Origin: Dokdonella_A ginsengisoli
GTDB taxonomy: Bacteria; Pseudomonadota; Gammaproteobacteria; Xanthomonadales; Rhodanobacteraceae
DNA: 64,000 nt
Reading direction: 5' to 3'
NCBI RefSeq assembly: GCF_042652785.1
Contig: NZ_JBHSHD010000010.1
Location: 806,001-870,000, forward strand
Made by a program: the position numbers and the translations under genes. The notes beneath the pieces are model-generated. The model was not told the DNA's origin, ran no database searches, and worked only from the letters and a program-made list of their open reading frames with translations. This document shows, piece after piece, positions 27,224 through 36,680 of the stretch. Position 1 is the first letter of the stretch, and each line of letters opens with the position of its first letter.

Positions 27224-29383
27224 TCAGAACTGCCAGCTCGCCTCGCCGAACACGCTGCGGCCGATGCCGACCTGGGTCGTCGTGCCCGGGTAGCCGGGGC
27301 GGATCACCTCCTGGTCGAACACGTTGCGCACGCCGCCCGCCAGGGCGAAACCGGACCATGCGCGCGGACGCCAGCTGACGAAGACGTCGTGGGTCTTGAA
27401 GCTGCGGTCGATCAGCCACTGCCCCGAGGCGTTGCGCGCGGGGCGGTTCGGCGCGGCGAAGTACCAGTTCAGGCGCCAGTCCAGCTGCACGTCGATCGGT
27501 GCGATGCGGTAGCCGGCGGTGAGCAGCAGCTTGTCGGCGAACGCGTGCGGCACGTCGCTGCCGGTCTCCTCGTCGCGCACCTTCAGCTTCGAGTAGACCA
27601 GGTCGGCGCTCCAGTTGCCGTTGCGGAAGCTGCCCTCGACCTCGATGCCGCGGCGCTCGACCGAATCGAGGTTGCGGTACTGGTTGAGGCGGTCGCGCAG
27701 GGTGCCGCCGACGCCGGTGTCGCCGGCGATCGGCGTGCGCGGGTCGATGTCGACCAGGTCGATGAAGTCCTCGAAGTCGCCGCGGAACGCGTTGAGCTTG
27801 AACAGCAGCGCGTCGACGCCGGCGAGCGAGCCGAGATCGAGCGCGATGCCGCCCTCGTATTCGCGCCCGACCTCGGCCTTCAGGCCCAGATTGGGCACCC
27901 AGAACGTCCACGGATTGCCCGAGCCGGTCGCGTAGAGCTCGAACGCCGACGGCGCGCGGAACACTTCGGAGTAGTTGGCGAACACGCGCAGCCAGTCGTT
28001 CGCCTGCCAGCCCAGGCCCAGGCGCGGCGACAGCCGGTGGCTGTCGTAGGTGTCGGTGGATTCCTGCGGCAGCGGCTGGCTCAGGCGGCCGGCCTCGCGC
28101 TCGAAGCGGTCGTAGCGCGCGGCGGCCAGCACTTCCCACTGGCCGCGTTCGCCGAAGCTCATGCTGTCCTGCAGGTAGAGTCCGTAGTCGCGCGACTTGG
28201 CCGATGCGAGCAAGGCGTACTCGCGCGTGTACTTGTCGAACTGGTCCTCCTTGCGCGCGGTGGCGTCGAAGCCGAACTGCACCGTGTGGCGCACGGCGCC
28301 GGTGCTGAAGCGCGTCAGGTTCTGCGCGTTGACGCCGGCGTAGCGGTTGCGGTCGACCAGTCCGCTGTATTCGTCGATCGGCGGGAGATCCCAGATCCTG
28401 CGGTCGTACTCGGTGCGGTTGGCGAACACGTCGACGGCCAGGTTGATCCAGGAGCCGGCCGGCGTGTAGTACCAGCTGGCGGCGACGTCCTGCTGCGTGT
28501 GCGTGCCGGTGATCTCGGTGTCGGTCCACTCGGCCAGGTGCCACAGCGTGTTCCACGGGTTGCGCACGTCCATCTTCGAGCTCTGCAGCTTGAAGTGGAG
28601 CTCGTGGTCGGAGGCCGGCGCGTAGCGCAGCTTGAGCAGGCCTTCGCGCTTGTCGTTCTTCGTCGGGACGTCCAGGCCGCCGGCGAGCTGGTGGGTGCGC
28701 GCGTTGGTGCCGAGCGCGCTCAGCAGGTAGTCGAAGTTGCGCGCGTCGTTGGTGCCGAACACGTGGGCGGCGACGTGGCTGCGGTTGTTGTCGTTGTAGC
28801 CGAGCTTGATGCGCGTGCCGAACGCCTCGCCGTCGCGCAGCAGGTCGCGCGCGTCCTTCGTGCGCATCTCCATGACGCCGCCGAAGGCGCCGCCGCCGTG
28901 CACGACGCTCGACGAGCCGCGCACCACCTCCACTTCGCGCAGCATTTCCGGATCGACGCCGAACGTGCTGATCTGGTTGGCGAAGTTGAAGCTGCGGCGG
29001 GCGCCGTCGACCTTGACGATAACGCGATCCTCGTCGGCGAAGCCGAAGCCGCGCAGGGTGAAGTTGCGGCCGATGTCGCGGCCGACGTCGTAGTCGAGGT
29101 TGAATCCCGGCACAAGGTTGAGCAGGTCGATCACGGTCGACGCCTGCTCGCGCTCGATCACCTCGGGCGAGATGACGCTGACCGCGCCCGGATAGGAGAG
29201 CGCATCACCCTTGATGCGCCGCGCGGTGACGGTGATCTGCTCGAGCGAGGAGATCTTGCCCTCGGCGTTCTTGCGCTCGGATTCGGAGACGGAGGAGAAC
29301 GGCGTCTCGACCTCCTCCTCCTGCGAGAAGGCGGCGGTCGGGAGAGAGAGTGCGATGGCGGTGAACAGCAGTTTCTTCGGCAT
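27224..29383 (-). CDS. TonB-dependent receptor, heme/hemoglobin type
   Basis: A 719-residue outer-membrane receptor. ATG 29383, preceded by GAGGA, gives the signal peptide MPKKLLFTAIALSLPTAAFS. A TonB box (EQITVTAR) follows, then the plug (about 50-160, RGFGFADEDRVIVKVDG) and a 22-strand barrel ending in ASWQF with terminal Phe. The FRAP-box and NPNL-like motifs (FRAPSAFELYA, VPNLGLKAE) are marks of heme and hemoglobin receptors. It probably imports heme or a heme-protein-derived iron source. It lies downstream of the cytochrome/amine-oxidase-like operon on the same strand, but a hairpin at 29568 separates them. No Fur box was convincingly seen. Confidence 0.88.
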   Translation of the reverse strand: MPKKLLFTAIALSLPTAAFSQEEEVETPFSSVSESERKNAEGKISSLEQITVTARRIKGDALSYPGAVSVISPEVIEREQASTVIDLLNLVPGFNLDYDVGRDIGRNFTLRGFGFADEDRVIVKVDGARRSFNFANQISTFGVDPEMLREVEVVRGSSSVVHGGGAFGGVMEMRTKDARDLLRDGEAFGTRIKLGYNDNNRSHVAAHVFGTNDARNFDYLLSALGTNARTHQLAGGLDVPTKNDKREGLLKLRYAPASDHELHFKLQSSKMDVRNPWNTLWHLAEWTDTEITGTHTQQDVAASWYYTPAGSWINLAVDVFANRTEYDRRIWDLPPIDEYSGLVDRNRYAGVNAQNLTRFSTGAVRHTVQFGFDATARKEDQFDKYTREYALLASAKSRDYGLYLQDSMSFGERGQWEVLAAARYDRFEREAGRLSQPLPQESTDTYDSHRLSPRLGLGWQANDWLRVFANYSEVFRAPSAFELYATGSGNPWTFWVPNLGLKAEVGREYEGGIALDLGSLAGVDALLFKLNAFRGDFEDFIDLVDIDPRTPIAGDTGVGGTLRDRLNQYRNLDSVERRGIEVEGSFRNGNWSADLVYSKLKVRDEETGSDVPHAFADKLLLTAGYRIAPIDVQLDWRLNWYFAAPNRPARNASGQWLIDRSFKTHDVFVSWRPRAWSGFALAGGVRNVFDQEVIRPGYPGTTTQVGIGRSVFGEASWQF

Positions 29384-29567
29384 GATGTCCTCGCGAATGA
29401 AAGAAGATTCGCTGGCGGACATCGGGCACGGCCCGGAACTGCTGGCATCGGATTGCGGGCCGTCGGGCCCGAAACGCGCGGCATCTTAGTGACGGCGGCG
29501 GAATGTGACAAGGCCGCGCGAGCCGCGCCGGCGCGGTCCGGAGCCGCGCCGGCGTGTGGAAATGCGA

Positions 29568-29595
29568 CGCCGCCCCCGCGCATGCGGAGGCGGCG
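29568..29595 (-). terminator. Hairpin after the amine-oxidase-like gene
   Basis: CGCCGCC / GGCGGCG arms enclose CCCGCGCATGCGGA, just past the stop codon of the minus-strand gene at 29602. It probably ends the three-gene operon before the TonB receptor gene. The rest of the 218-base spacer shows no gene. Confidence 0.5.
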
Positions 29596-29601
29596 CGCGC
29601 C

Positions 29602-31152
29602 TTACGGCGCCGAGTCGAAGCCGTTGGCGAAGATCACGTCGTTCGGCAGCACCGAAGCGTTCACCGCCACTTCGATCACCGGGTTGGCCGGGTCGTTGCT
29701 GTGCACGCAGACGAAGGCGGAGTAGCTGCCCGGCGCGAGCGTGGCCGCATCGACGGTAGCGGTGATCTTCGTCGTCGCGCCCTGCGCGACGCTGCCCGAT
29801 GCCGGCGCCGCGCTCAGCCAGGCAACGGCGGCGGGACTCGCGCAGGAGGTCGGTGCGGTGTCGACCGTATAGGTCAGCGTGCTGCCCTTCGCGCCGGTGT
29901 TGCTCAGGCCGAACAGGTCGCTGCCCGTGGCGCCCGCCGTCACGCTGACTTCGAGATCGCCCGAGGTGACCGTCGCAGTCGGGTCGGCCGGCACCGAGCC
30001 GACCCACGGCCCGAACGGCGTCAGCGTCGGCCCGGTCTTCTTGCACACCATCGAGTCCTGCGGGATGCAGTCGCTGCCGCTGCAGCCCGGCGGCCAGTCG
30101 TTGGACGTGGAATCGCGCACCGCCACGCGGTAGTACAGCGCCGGCCGCACGTCGACCAGGCTCTCGTCGTTGACGAGGTTGCCCGCTTCCATGTTGCAGA
30201 TGAACAGGTCGGCCTGCGGATCGGATTCCACGATGTCGGCGTATTCGCCGTCGTGCTGCTGCGTGGCCATCACGTCGACGAGATGGAAACCGCGGCCGGA
30301 CTGGTTCGCCGGCACGGTGTAGTCCTCGTCGCCCGGGGTCAGCTTGTAGCCGTTGCCGGTGGCCGGGTTGCGCACTTCCCAGGTCTTCGCCACGCCGCCC
30401 GGTCCGCCGGTGGCATCGCGCAGGTCGGAGAACTCGGTGGTCTTGTCGACGCCGTTGACGCTGACCGTGTTTGCCGCATCGTCGATGGCGAATTCCATGC
30501 GCCAGTAGTTGTGGTGCCAGTGCGTGACGTCGTTGAAGGTACCGTCGCGGTTGCCGAAGCCGAACGAGGGCTGGATGCGGCCGTCGTTCCAGAACGTCCA
30601 GCGCGAGGCGTACATGTACCAGTCGGCGCGATACTGCGTGGTCAGCACGACGTGGTCGCCGTTGTCCTCGATCGCAAACGGCGCACCGCAGGTCGCCGTG
30701 GCGTTGGGATAGCCGGACAGCTGGTACGGGCAGATCTCGTAGGACATGGTCGGGTCGTGGGAACGATCGCACGAGGCGATCGCCGCCGGCGGATCGACCG
30801 AGACGCCGAGCTTGTTCTGCACCGCGCGGTCGGCGAGCAGCGGCGAATCGTCGTTCTTCCAGTCGCGATAGCAGTCGCCGCCTTGTTCGTCCTTGTACTC
30901 GGCGAACAGCATCGGCGCGTGCGCGCGCACGAACACGAGGTGCCCCTTGAAGTAGACCTTGCGCAGTTCCATGCCCGAACCGATGCCGCCCACGCTCTCG
31001 CTCGGCGGCAGCCAGCACATTTCCCAGATCGGGTCGGTCGCCGGCCAGCTCAGTTTCGTTTCCGGACTCGTGCAGGTCGGCGAACCGGCGTGGGCGACGC
31101 CCCAGCCGGCGAACAGCAGCAACAGCGGCAAAGCGAGCTTGCGTGAACGCAT
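29602..31152 (-). CDS. Secreted copper-amine-oxidase-like protein with DGFD tail
   Basis: An exported protein of 516 residues with signal peptide ending VAHA. Residues about 150-330 resemble the catalytic beta-sandwich of copper amine oxidases: a strand pair around SRWTFWNDGRIQPSFGFGN, then WHHNYWRMEFAID, where the H-x-H matches the copper ligands. The N-Y-[DE] motif that makes the quinone cofactor is not evident, so it may use another chemistry or be a relative without oxidase activity. From about 440 an Ig-like module (VAWLSAAPASGS...CVHSND) precedes the tail IFANGFDSAP, as in two other proteins here. It follows a lipoprotein and a pentaheme cytochrome in one operon. Confidence 0.7.
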   Translation of the reverse strand: MRSRKLALPLLLLFAGWGVAHAGSPTCTSPETKLSWPATDPIWEMCWLPPSESVGGIGSGMELRKVYFKGHLVFVRAHAPMLFAEYKDEQGGDCYRDWKNDDSPLLADRAVQNKLGVSVDPPAAIASCDRSHDPTMSYEICPYQLSGYPNATATCGAPFAIEDNGDHVVLTTQYRADWYMYASRWTFWNDGRIQPSFGFGNRDGTFNDVTHWHHNYWRMEFAIDDAANTVSVNGVDKTTEFSDLRDATGGPGGVAKTWEVRNPATGNGYKLTPGDEDYTVPANQSGRGFHLVDVMATQQHDGEYADIVESDPQADLFICNMEAGNLVNDESLVDVRPALYYRVAVRDSTSNDWPPGCSGSDCIPQDSMVCKKTGPTLTPFGPWVGSVPADPTATVTSGDLEVSVTAGATGSDLFGLSNTGAKGSTLTYTVDTAPTSCASPAAVAWLSAAPASGSVAQGATTKITATVDAATLAPGSYSAFVCVHSNDPANPVIEVAVNASVLPNDVIFANGFDSAP

Positions 31153-31165
31153 GACCTAATCTCCC

Positions 31166-31756
31166 TCAGGGTTTGGTGGACGTCTTCTCGTCCGACGGGC
31201 GATAGAACGGATACACGACGCGATCGCTCTGCAGATCGACGATCGAATGCGAGACCGCGGTATTGCCGCCGTCGGCGGACGCGATCGCATGGATGCAGCG
31301 CGTCCTGTCGCCGCAGTACGGGTCGCCGGGCTTGCGGTAAACGAAGCCGCCGGCCCAGACGACGACGCCGGGCCTTTCGATGAGCGGCTTCAGCTCGGGC
31401 TGCTCGCGCACCAGCACCTGCACGCGCTCGCGCTCGGCCTCCGTCAGCGGCGGTTCCTCACCCGTGACCCGCTGCGTCTTCAGCAGCGCTCCGCTCTGGT
31501 CGAAGGTCTTGCGCAGCGCGATGCCCTGGTCGTAGTCCCAGCCGTATTCGACCTGGAAGCGCTGCTCCTTGCCGTCCTTCCACGAGAAATCGCTGTGGCG
31601 GCGGCCGACGACGTAGCCGTGCAGACGGCCCGCCCCGGCGACGTCCTTGGTGGTGCCGGCGTCCGCGGCGGATCGTTTCACGCGCGCGGACTGGCCGGCG
31701 CAGGCGGTGCACAGCGCCGCGAAGAGAAGTACCGGGATGCGGGTGGAAGTGTTCAA
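31166..31756 (-). CDS. Putative lipoprotein resembling the N-terminal domain of copper amine oxidases
   Basis: A 196-residue protein. The start is TTG 31756, whose TTGA overlaps the TGA of the preceding cytochrome gene and so implies translational coupling; there is no ATG with an export signal. The N-terminus (MNTSTRIPVLLFAALCTAC) ends in a weak lipobox with Cys19. The C-terminal half (LVREQPELKPLIERPGVVV...IVDLQSDRVVYPFY) recalls the D2/D3 alpha-beta domains that precede the catalytic domain in copper amine oxidases. The catalytic-domain-like protein is the next gene, 13 bases on. The two may form a split enzyme; this rests on pattern similarity and gene order. Confidence 0.6.
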   Translation of the reverse strand: MNTSTRIPVLLFAALCTACAGQSARVKRSAADAGTTKDVAGAGRLHGYVVGRRHSDFSWKDGKEQRFQVEYGWDYDQGIALRKTFDQSGALLKTQRVTGEEPPLTEAERERVQVLVREQPELKPLIERPGVVVWAGGFVYRKPGDPYCGDRTRCIHAIASADGGNTAVSHSIVDLQSDRVVYPFYRPSDEKTSTKP

Positions 31757-33732
31757 GGCGTGCGCTCCTGCGCGGTGACGGCAGCGGCGCTGACGACGGG
31801 TGCCGGCGGCGACTTGCCGTAGCCCGGCTGGTCGGGATCGTCGGCGGCGTTGTTCCACAGCTGGTAGACGAATTCGCCGCGGCTGCGTTCCTGCGGGCCG
31901 ACGGCGAACGGCCGCTCCGGACTGCCGCTGCACATCGCGTTCTCGCCCGGCGTGGCGTTGAGCACCGCCTGATCGCGCAGGAATTCGATGTATTCGCGGC
32001 TGGAGGTCTGGTAGTACAGCGTCGCGCTCGCGGTGAACGGCGGCGTGGTGCCGGCCGCCAGCGGGAAGCTGTAGTCGGCGCGATCGAGGTTGACCAGCAC
32101 GCCCGAGCCGGGCGAGGTTTCCGGGTAGACGTGGCCGACCGGCGCGGCTTCCTCGCCGTCCGGATCGTCGCCCGCCTTCGGACGGAAGCCGAGCGGCGGA
32201 ATGCGGTTGTCCTTGGCCACGCAGTTGTTGAGCACGAAGTGGAACTGCTTCTTGCCGCCCTGCTCCACTTCGCAGGCCTGCGTGGTCGCGTTCCAGATGC
32301 CCTGCAGCGCCTCGTAGACGCGCGCCTGCGGGTCCTGCGTCAGCGTCGCGCTGGTTGCGTCGTATGCGCCGCTCTCGGCGACCAGCTGGTTGTTCGCATC
32401 GCGCACCTGCACGTTGATCCACATGCGGCGGCCCTCCGCGTAGCCGGTCGGCAGCTTGTGGCCGGACAGGTTGGTGATCTCCACGCGCACGCCGAGCGAG
32501 CCGGCACTCGCGCCGGTCGGCGGCTGGTACTTCGTCGTGGTGGCGCTCAGCGCGGCGCTGGACTGCAGCATCGCCTGCGCGGCGGCGATGGTGCGGTCGA
32601 AATCGGCGGGCAGGCTGCTGCTGATCAGGCCGGCGTACTCGCCCTTGATGATGGCCGGCACCCAGGTGTTGGCGCCGGCGAATTCGTGCATCGGCAGGTT
32701 GCCGGTGCGCGAGCCGGCCGGATTCTGGCGACAGGCCGCAGCCTCTTCGGAAATCGACGAAGGCATGTGGCAATCCTGGCAATGGCGTGCGCCGGCGACC
32801 GCCGGAGTGCCGGGTGCACCGTCGCCCAGGCCGTCGCGGAAGATCGCCTCGGCGAACAGGCTGCGCTTCCACTCGGTGTAGGTGCGCTCGATCGGGAACG
32901 GCCGGCCGCTGTCGCTGCCGTCGGCGCGGATCAGCGTGCGCAGCGGCCCTTCGTCGGTGTCCGGCGTGGTCACGTCGTGGCAGCTGCCGCACAGGGCGGA
33001 ATCCTTGTGGTAGCTCGAATACACGTAGCCGTGCGGTGCCTCGAGCGGATCGTTCTCGGCGTACGCGTACGGCCCGCGCCGGCACGGACCGGCGTAGGTG
33101 CCGCCCGACGGCGTGGTGCAGCTGAGCGCGTCGTCGACCCAGGTGTTGCCGTTGCCGATCGCGACCGTTTCTCCCTGCGGTCCGGCCGGCATCAGGCGGT
33201 GGCAGTACTGGCAGTCGACGCCGCTGTAGTCGTTCGACTTGCCCTCGCGCTCGGCGTAGTTGCCGAGCAGGCGGCAGCCCTTCTCGCCGTCGGCTGCGGG
33301 CGGATTGCCCTCGGCGTCCTTCACCACGCGCCCGCTGAGCCAGCCGCGCGGCGTGTGGCAGCGCAGGCAGTAGTCGCCGACGCCGTCCTTGCCGATGCTG
33401 GCCGCGTCGTGATTGGCGACGTCGAGCGCAGCCCAGAACAGCGGATCGCGCACCGCATTGGCCATCATCGAACCGCTCCAGGTCGAGTGCGGCATGAAGG
33501 TCGACTGCACCGGCGGCACGCCGCGATGGCAAGACGAGCAGCCGGTCGGATCGATCAATGCCGACTGCAGCCCCGGCTGCGTGCCGTGCGGCGTGAAATC
33601 CAGCGCCTGCGCACCGGCGCAGGCGAACACGGCCACGGCGGCGAACAGCAGCCTGGCGCACCGCCGAAGTCGACGGTGCGGTTTTGTCTCGGAACCACGG
33701 GCGGCGCTCCCCGGGAGCGCCCACTCACGCAT
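31753..33732 (-). CDS. Pentaheme c-type cytochrome, periplasmic or secreted
   Basis: A 659-residue exported protein with five heme c attachment motifs: CSSCH, CLRCH, CQYCH, CGSCH and CQDCH, all in the first half. A C-terminal beta-rich domain without hemes follows. Signal peptide core is LLFAAVAVFACAGAQA. Start ATG 33732. The heme spacing differs from NapC/NirT and from small tetraheme cytochromes; a cytochrome-c554-like relationship is possible. It is the first gene of an operon with a lipoprotein and an amine-oxidase-like protein, so it probably passes electrons to or from that enzyme. It needs a cytochrome c maturation system, which is not in this window. Confidence 0.85.
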   Translation of the reverse strand: MREWALPGSAARGSETKPHRRLRRCARLLFAAVAVFACAGAQALDFTPHGTQPGLQSALIDPTGCSSCHRGVPPVQSTFMPHSTWSGSMMANAVRDPLFWAALDVANHDAASIGKDGVGDYCLRCHTPRGWLSGRVVKDAEGNPPAADGEKGCRLLGNYAEREGKSNDYSGVDCQYCHRLMPAGPQGETVAIGNGNTWVDDALSCTTPSGGTYAGPCRRGPYAYAENDPLEAPHGYVYSSYHKDSALCGSCHDVTTPDTDEGPLRTLIRADGSDSGRPFPIERTYTEWKRSLFAEAIFRDGLGDGAPGTPAVAGARHCQDCHMPSSISEEAAACRQNPAGSRTGNLPMHEFAGANTWVPAIIKGEYAGLISSSLPADFDRTIAAAQAMLQSSAALSATTTKYQPPTGASAGSLGVRVEITNLSGHKLPTGYAEGRRMWINVQVRDANNQLVAESGAYDATSATLTQDPQARVYEALQGIWNATTQACEVEQGGKKQFHFVLNNCVAKDNRIPPLGFRPKAGDDPDGEEAAPVGHVYPETSPGSGVLVNLDRADYSFPLAAGTTPPFTASATLYYQTSSREYIEFLRDQAVLNATPGENAMCSGSPERPFAVGPQERSRGEFVYQLWNNAADDPDQPGYGKSPPAPVVSAAAVTAQERTP

Positions 33733-33978
33733 GATGCGATCGACCTGTTTGCATGTCTTCGGCTCCCCAGCCGTGCGAAATCCAGCAGTGACCGTACGAC
33801 CGTCGCGACTGCGATCGCCCGCACGTACTGGCGGCCCGACCGCCGCGGCGCATCCGGCATTCTGCACTCCGCCGGCCGCCGCACGAAAGGGCCGCGGCAA
33901 GGTAGCAATGCCGGGCGGGGAAAGGGACTGCACAAATCCGGCACTTCGTCTTGCCCGGCGTCCGCGTTCCGTCGGAAA

Positions 33979-34006
33979 GGCGAGGCCTCCCTGCGGAGGC
34001 CTCGCC
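33979..34006 (-). terminator. Intrinsic terminator after the large secreted protein gene
   Basis: Perfect 12-base arms GGCGAGGCCTCC / GGAGGCCTCGCC with a 4-base loop; in the minus direction the stem is followed by TTTCC. It ends the gene at 34035. The rest of the gene-free stretch 33733-34034 should hold the promoter of the pentaheme cytochrome operon, but I could not pick a promoter with confidence. Confidence 0.75.
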
Positions 34007-34034
34007 CTCTTGCGGATGACTGCCGAAGGACTGC

Positions 34035-36680
34035 TCAGCGCCGGCTGGAACCCTCCGCCTCGTCGATGGTGATGTCGTCGACGAAGCAGTTGCCGTCTTC
34101 GGCACCGGTGGTGGTGTACTCGAACCGGATCTCATGCGCGGCGTCGTCGGCGTAGTCGCTCAGATCCACCGACACGTTGGTCCAGTCCGCATCCACGCCG
34201 TTGGCGACGATGTCGGTCGTCGAGACCGCGGTGCCGTCGACCGAGATCGTCAGCGTCGCCGTGCCGTCCGGGGCCTGGTCGACGAAACGCCAGTAGTTCA
34301 GCCAGCGCGGACCGCCGCTCGGAATCGTCACGCTCTGCGACCATTCCTGCGTCCCCGCGGCATCCCAGCCACCGCCCCAGGCCGCAAAGCCTTCTCCGCC
34401 GTGCCCCACCGGATTGCCCAGGCCGGAGGTTTCGTAGAAGGGAGTGCCGCCCCCGGTATCGTTGCTGTCGCTGCCTTCCCAGAACGGATTCACTTCCGTG
34501 TTCCCCGGCGTGGCCTCGAAACCCGGATCCTGCACCGGCTGCTCGAACGGGCCGACTTCCTCGCCGTCGAAGCCGTCGCAGAAGATCGTGTCCTTCGCCG
34601 AGCACGGATCGCCGCCCGTGGTCGCCTCGACCGTCACGTCGACCGGCACCGTCACCAGCGGCGTGGCCGCATCGTTGCTGGTCACGCACAGGTTGGCCGA
34701 ATAGCTGCCCGCGGCGAGCGCGGAAGCGTCGACCGTCACGGTCGCATCGGCCGAGGCGCCGCCGGCCAGCGAGCCGCTCGCCGGCGTCACGCTCAGCCAC
34801 GGGACATCGCCCGGACTGTCGCAGGCGGCCGGCGACGAACCGCCGCCGATCGCCATTGCCACGAGCTGCGCGCTGTCCTGCGCGGCGCCGACCGCCGTGG
34901 CCACACCAGTGGTGACGTCGACGGTGAAGACGCCGATACCGGCGTTGGCGAAGTACAGCGTGCCGCTCGCCGGGTCAAAGGCCAGGCCCGAGAGATTCGT
35001 CACGTTGACGCCGAGGGAGCCGATCACCGCCGTGTCGCCGGTGGTCTTGTCGATCGAGATCAGGCTGTCGCCGGTCTGCAGGGTCCCATACAGATGGCCC
35101 TGCGCGTCGGCCGCGATGGCGTTGATGGTGTCGCCGACGGCTGCACCGGTGATCGCGGCGATCAACGTCGTGGCGCCGGTGACGGGATCGACCGTCGACA
35201 GTTCCTGGTCGCTGGTCGGGCCGATCCAGTACAGCGTGTTCGTCGACGGATCGGCCGTCATGCCCCAGACGTCGCCGCCGCCAGCACTGCCCGAAATCTC
35301 CGTCGCAGCGCCGGTGGTGGTGTCGACCGAGAACAGTCCGCTGTCGCCGAGCATGTACAGCGTGCTGGTGTCGCCGTCGAGGAAGCCTGCACCCCAGAAC
35401 GGTTCACCGTTCGCTGGGCCTACGGCCGTCAACGTGCCGGGCGCATTGAAGTCGAGCGAAACCAGGGTGCGCGTACCGGAAACCTGAGCGAAGCCGTTGA
35501 CGCCGCTGCCGAACGCAATCGCCGCAGCCGGTGCCGCGAATGGCGAGGCAAGGCGAGGTGCGAGCTTGGGCTCGACGCCGTCTGCCTGGCCGACCGGCGT
35601 GACCTGGCGTCGATCCAGCGGGAAGTGACCGCGCGCCGCGTCGAAGCTCCGCTTGGAGGCGTGCGCGTGGCGCGCGGGCGCCTTCGCCGGCGCTTCCGCG
35701 ATCGACCAGGTCAACGTGCCGCCGCCGGTGTTGGCGACGGTCAGCGTGCCGGTTCCGGTGGCGCCGGCGTCGACCGAGATCGCCAGCGGCGACGGCGTCA
35801 CCGAGATGGCCGGTGACGCCTCGCCCGCCGCGAAATTGGCGATGACCGTGCAGTCCGCCGTCACCGCCGTCGTGGTGTACACGTTGCCGGCGAGCGAGCC
35901 GCCGCAGGTGCCGCCGACGGCATCGACGTGAAAGCCCGAGTCCGCCGTCAGCGTGAAGCTGGCGGTGGCGCCGGAATTCACCGTCTGCGGCGTGTCCGGC
36001 GAAATCGTGCCCGACGGCGTGCCGACGCTCGGCGTCACCGTGAAGGTTTCGACCGGACCGATCGTGATCGGGTTGCCGTCGCCGTCGTAGGCGTAGTCGA
36101 CGATCGTCGCCGGGAATCCGCTCGGAGCGGTGGTGGTCACGTGCACATAGCCGTAGCACACGCCGCCGGCGACCGGATTGGCCAGGCGGCCGTCGCAGTT
36201 GAACTTGAAGCCGATGTAGCCGTCCGCGCCTGCAAGCCAGCCTGCCGCAGCCTCCTGGTCGCCGTCCTTGAACGTCGAGGAAGGGCCGATCACCGCTCCC
36301 GACTGCAACAAGGAGAACTTTTGATCGGCGTCGACGACGATCTCGTCGCCCTGGTCGTCGACCGCGAACAGGTCGAACGTCGCGTTCCCCGTTCCCGAGC
36401 CCCAGAAATTCAGGTCCCAGTCGCCGTTGATGGGGCCGCCGTCGTCGAACACGCCGGTGACCCAGTTGATCGTCGTGCCGTCGAACGTCTGCGGCACGGA
36501 CTTGTTCAGCGCCGGCGACTGATAGATGCCGTTGCCGGCACCTTGGGTCGCGGCCGGGCTGGCCTGCACCGGCGCCACCAGACCGGCGCCGGAGGCGAAG
36601 ACCGCCCCGGCGACGGCCACGGCCAGTCCGAGCGACTTCGACCATGCGTTCGCTCGCTTGCTTCTCTGATTCATCGACAT
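34035..36680 (-). CDS. Large secreted multidomain protein with internal DGFD motif
   Basis: A secreted protein of 881 residues. The signal peptide ends near PVQA. After an N-terminal beta-sandwich (about 45-210) comes a Gly/Cys bacterial-repeat domain (FTVTPSVGTPSGTISPDTPQ), a BACON-like Ig domain with an inserted spacer (ARGHFPLDRRQ), a propeller-like region (about 400-620, YWIGPTSDQEL, LISIDKTTGDTAVIG) and the VPWLS...CVTSND module. IFCDGFDGEE then lies at about 690-700, followed here by a further jelly-roll domain of 180 residues. Several modules also occur in the protein at 5507. Start ATG 36680 or 36674. Probably an extracellular or surface protein of unknown target. Confidence 0.8.
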   Translation of the reverse strand: MSMNQRSKRANAWSKSLGLAVAVAGAVFASGAGLVAPVQASPAATQGAGNGIYQSPALNKSVPQTFDGTTINWVTGVFDDGGPINGDWDLNFWGSGTGNATFDLFAVDDQGDEIVVDADQKFSLLQSGAVIGPSSTFKDGDQEAAAGWLAGADGYIGFKFNCDGRLANPVAGGVCYGYVHVTTTAPSGFPATIVDYAYDGDGNPITIGPVETFTVTPSVGTPSGTISPDTPQTVNSGATASFTLTADSGFHVDAVGGTCGGSLAGNVYTTTAVTADCTVIANFAAGEASPAISVTPSPLAISVDAGATGTGTLTVANTGGGTLTWSIAEAPAKAPARHAHASKRSFDAARGHFPLDRRQVTPVGQADGVEPKLAPRLASPFAAPAAAIAFGSGVNGFAQVSGTRTLVSLDFNAPGTLTAVGPANGEPFWGAGFLDGDTSTLYMLGDSGLFSVDTTTGAATEISGSAGGGDVWGMTADPSTNTLYWIGPTSDQELSTVDPVTGATTLIAAITGAAVGDTINAIAADAQGHLYGTLQTGDSLISIDKTTGDTAVIGSLGVNVTNLSGLAFDPASGTLYFANAGIGVFTVDVTTGVATAVGAAQDSAQLVAMAIGGGSSPAACDSPGDVPWLSVTPASGSLAGGASADATVTVDASALAAGSYSANLCVTSNDAATPLVTVPVDVTVEATTGGDPCSAKDTIFCDGFDGEEVGPFEQPVQDPGFEATPGNTEVNPFWEGSDSNDTGGGTPFYETSGLGNPVGHGGEGFAAWGGGWDAAGTQEWSQSVTIPSGGPRWLNYWRFVDQAPDGTATLTISVDGTAVSTTDIVANGVDADWTNVSVDLSDYADDAAHEIRFEYTTTGAEDGNCFVDDITIDEAEGSSRR

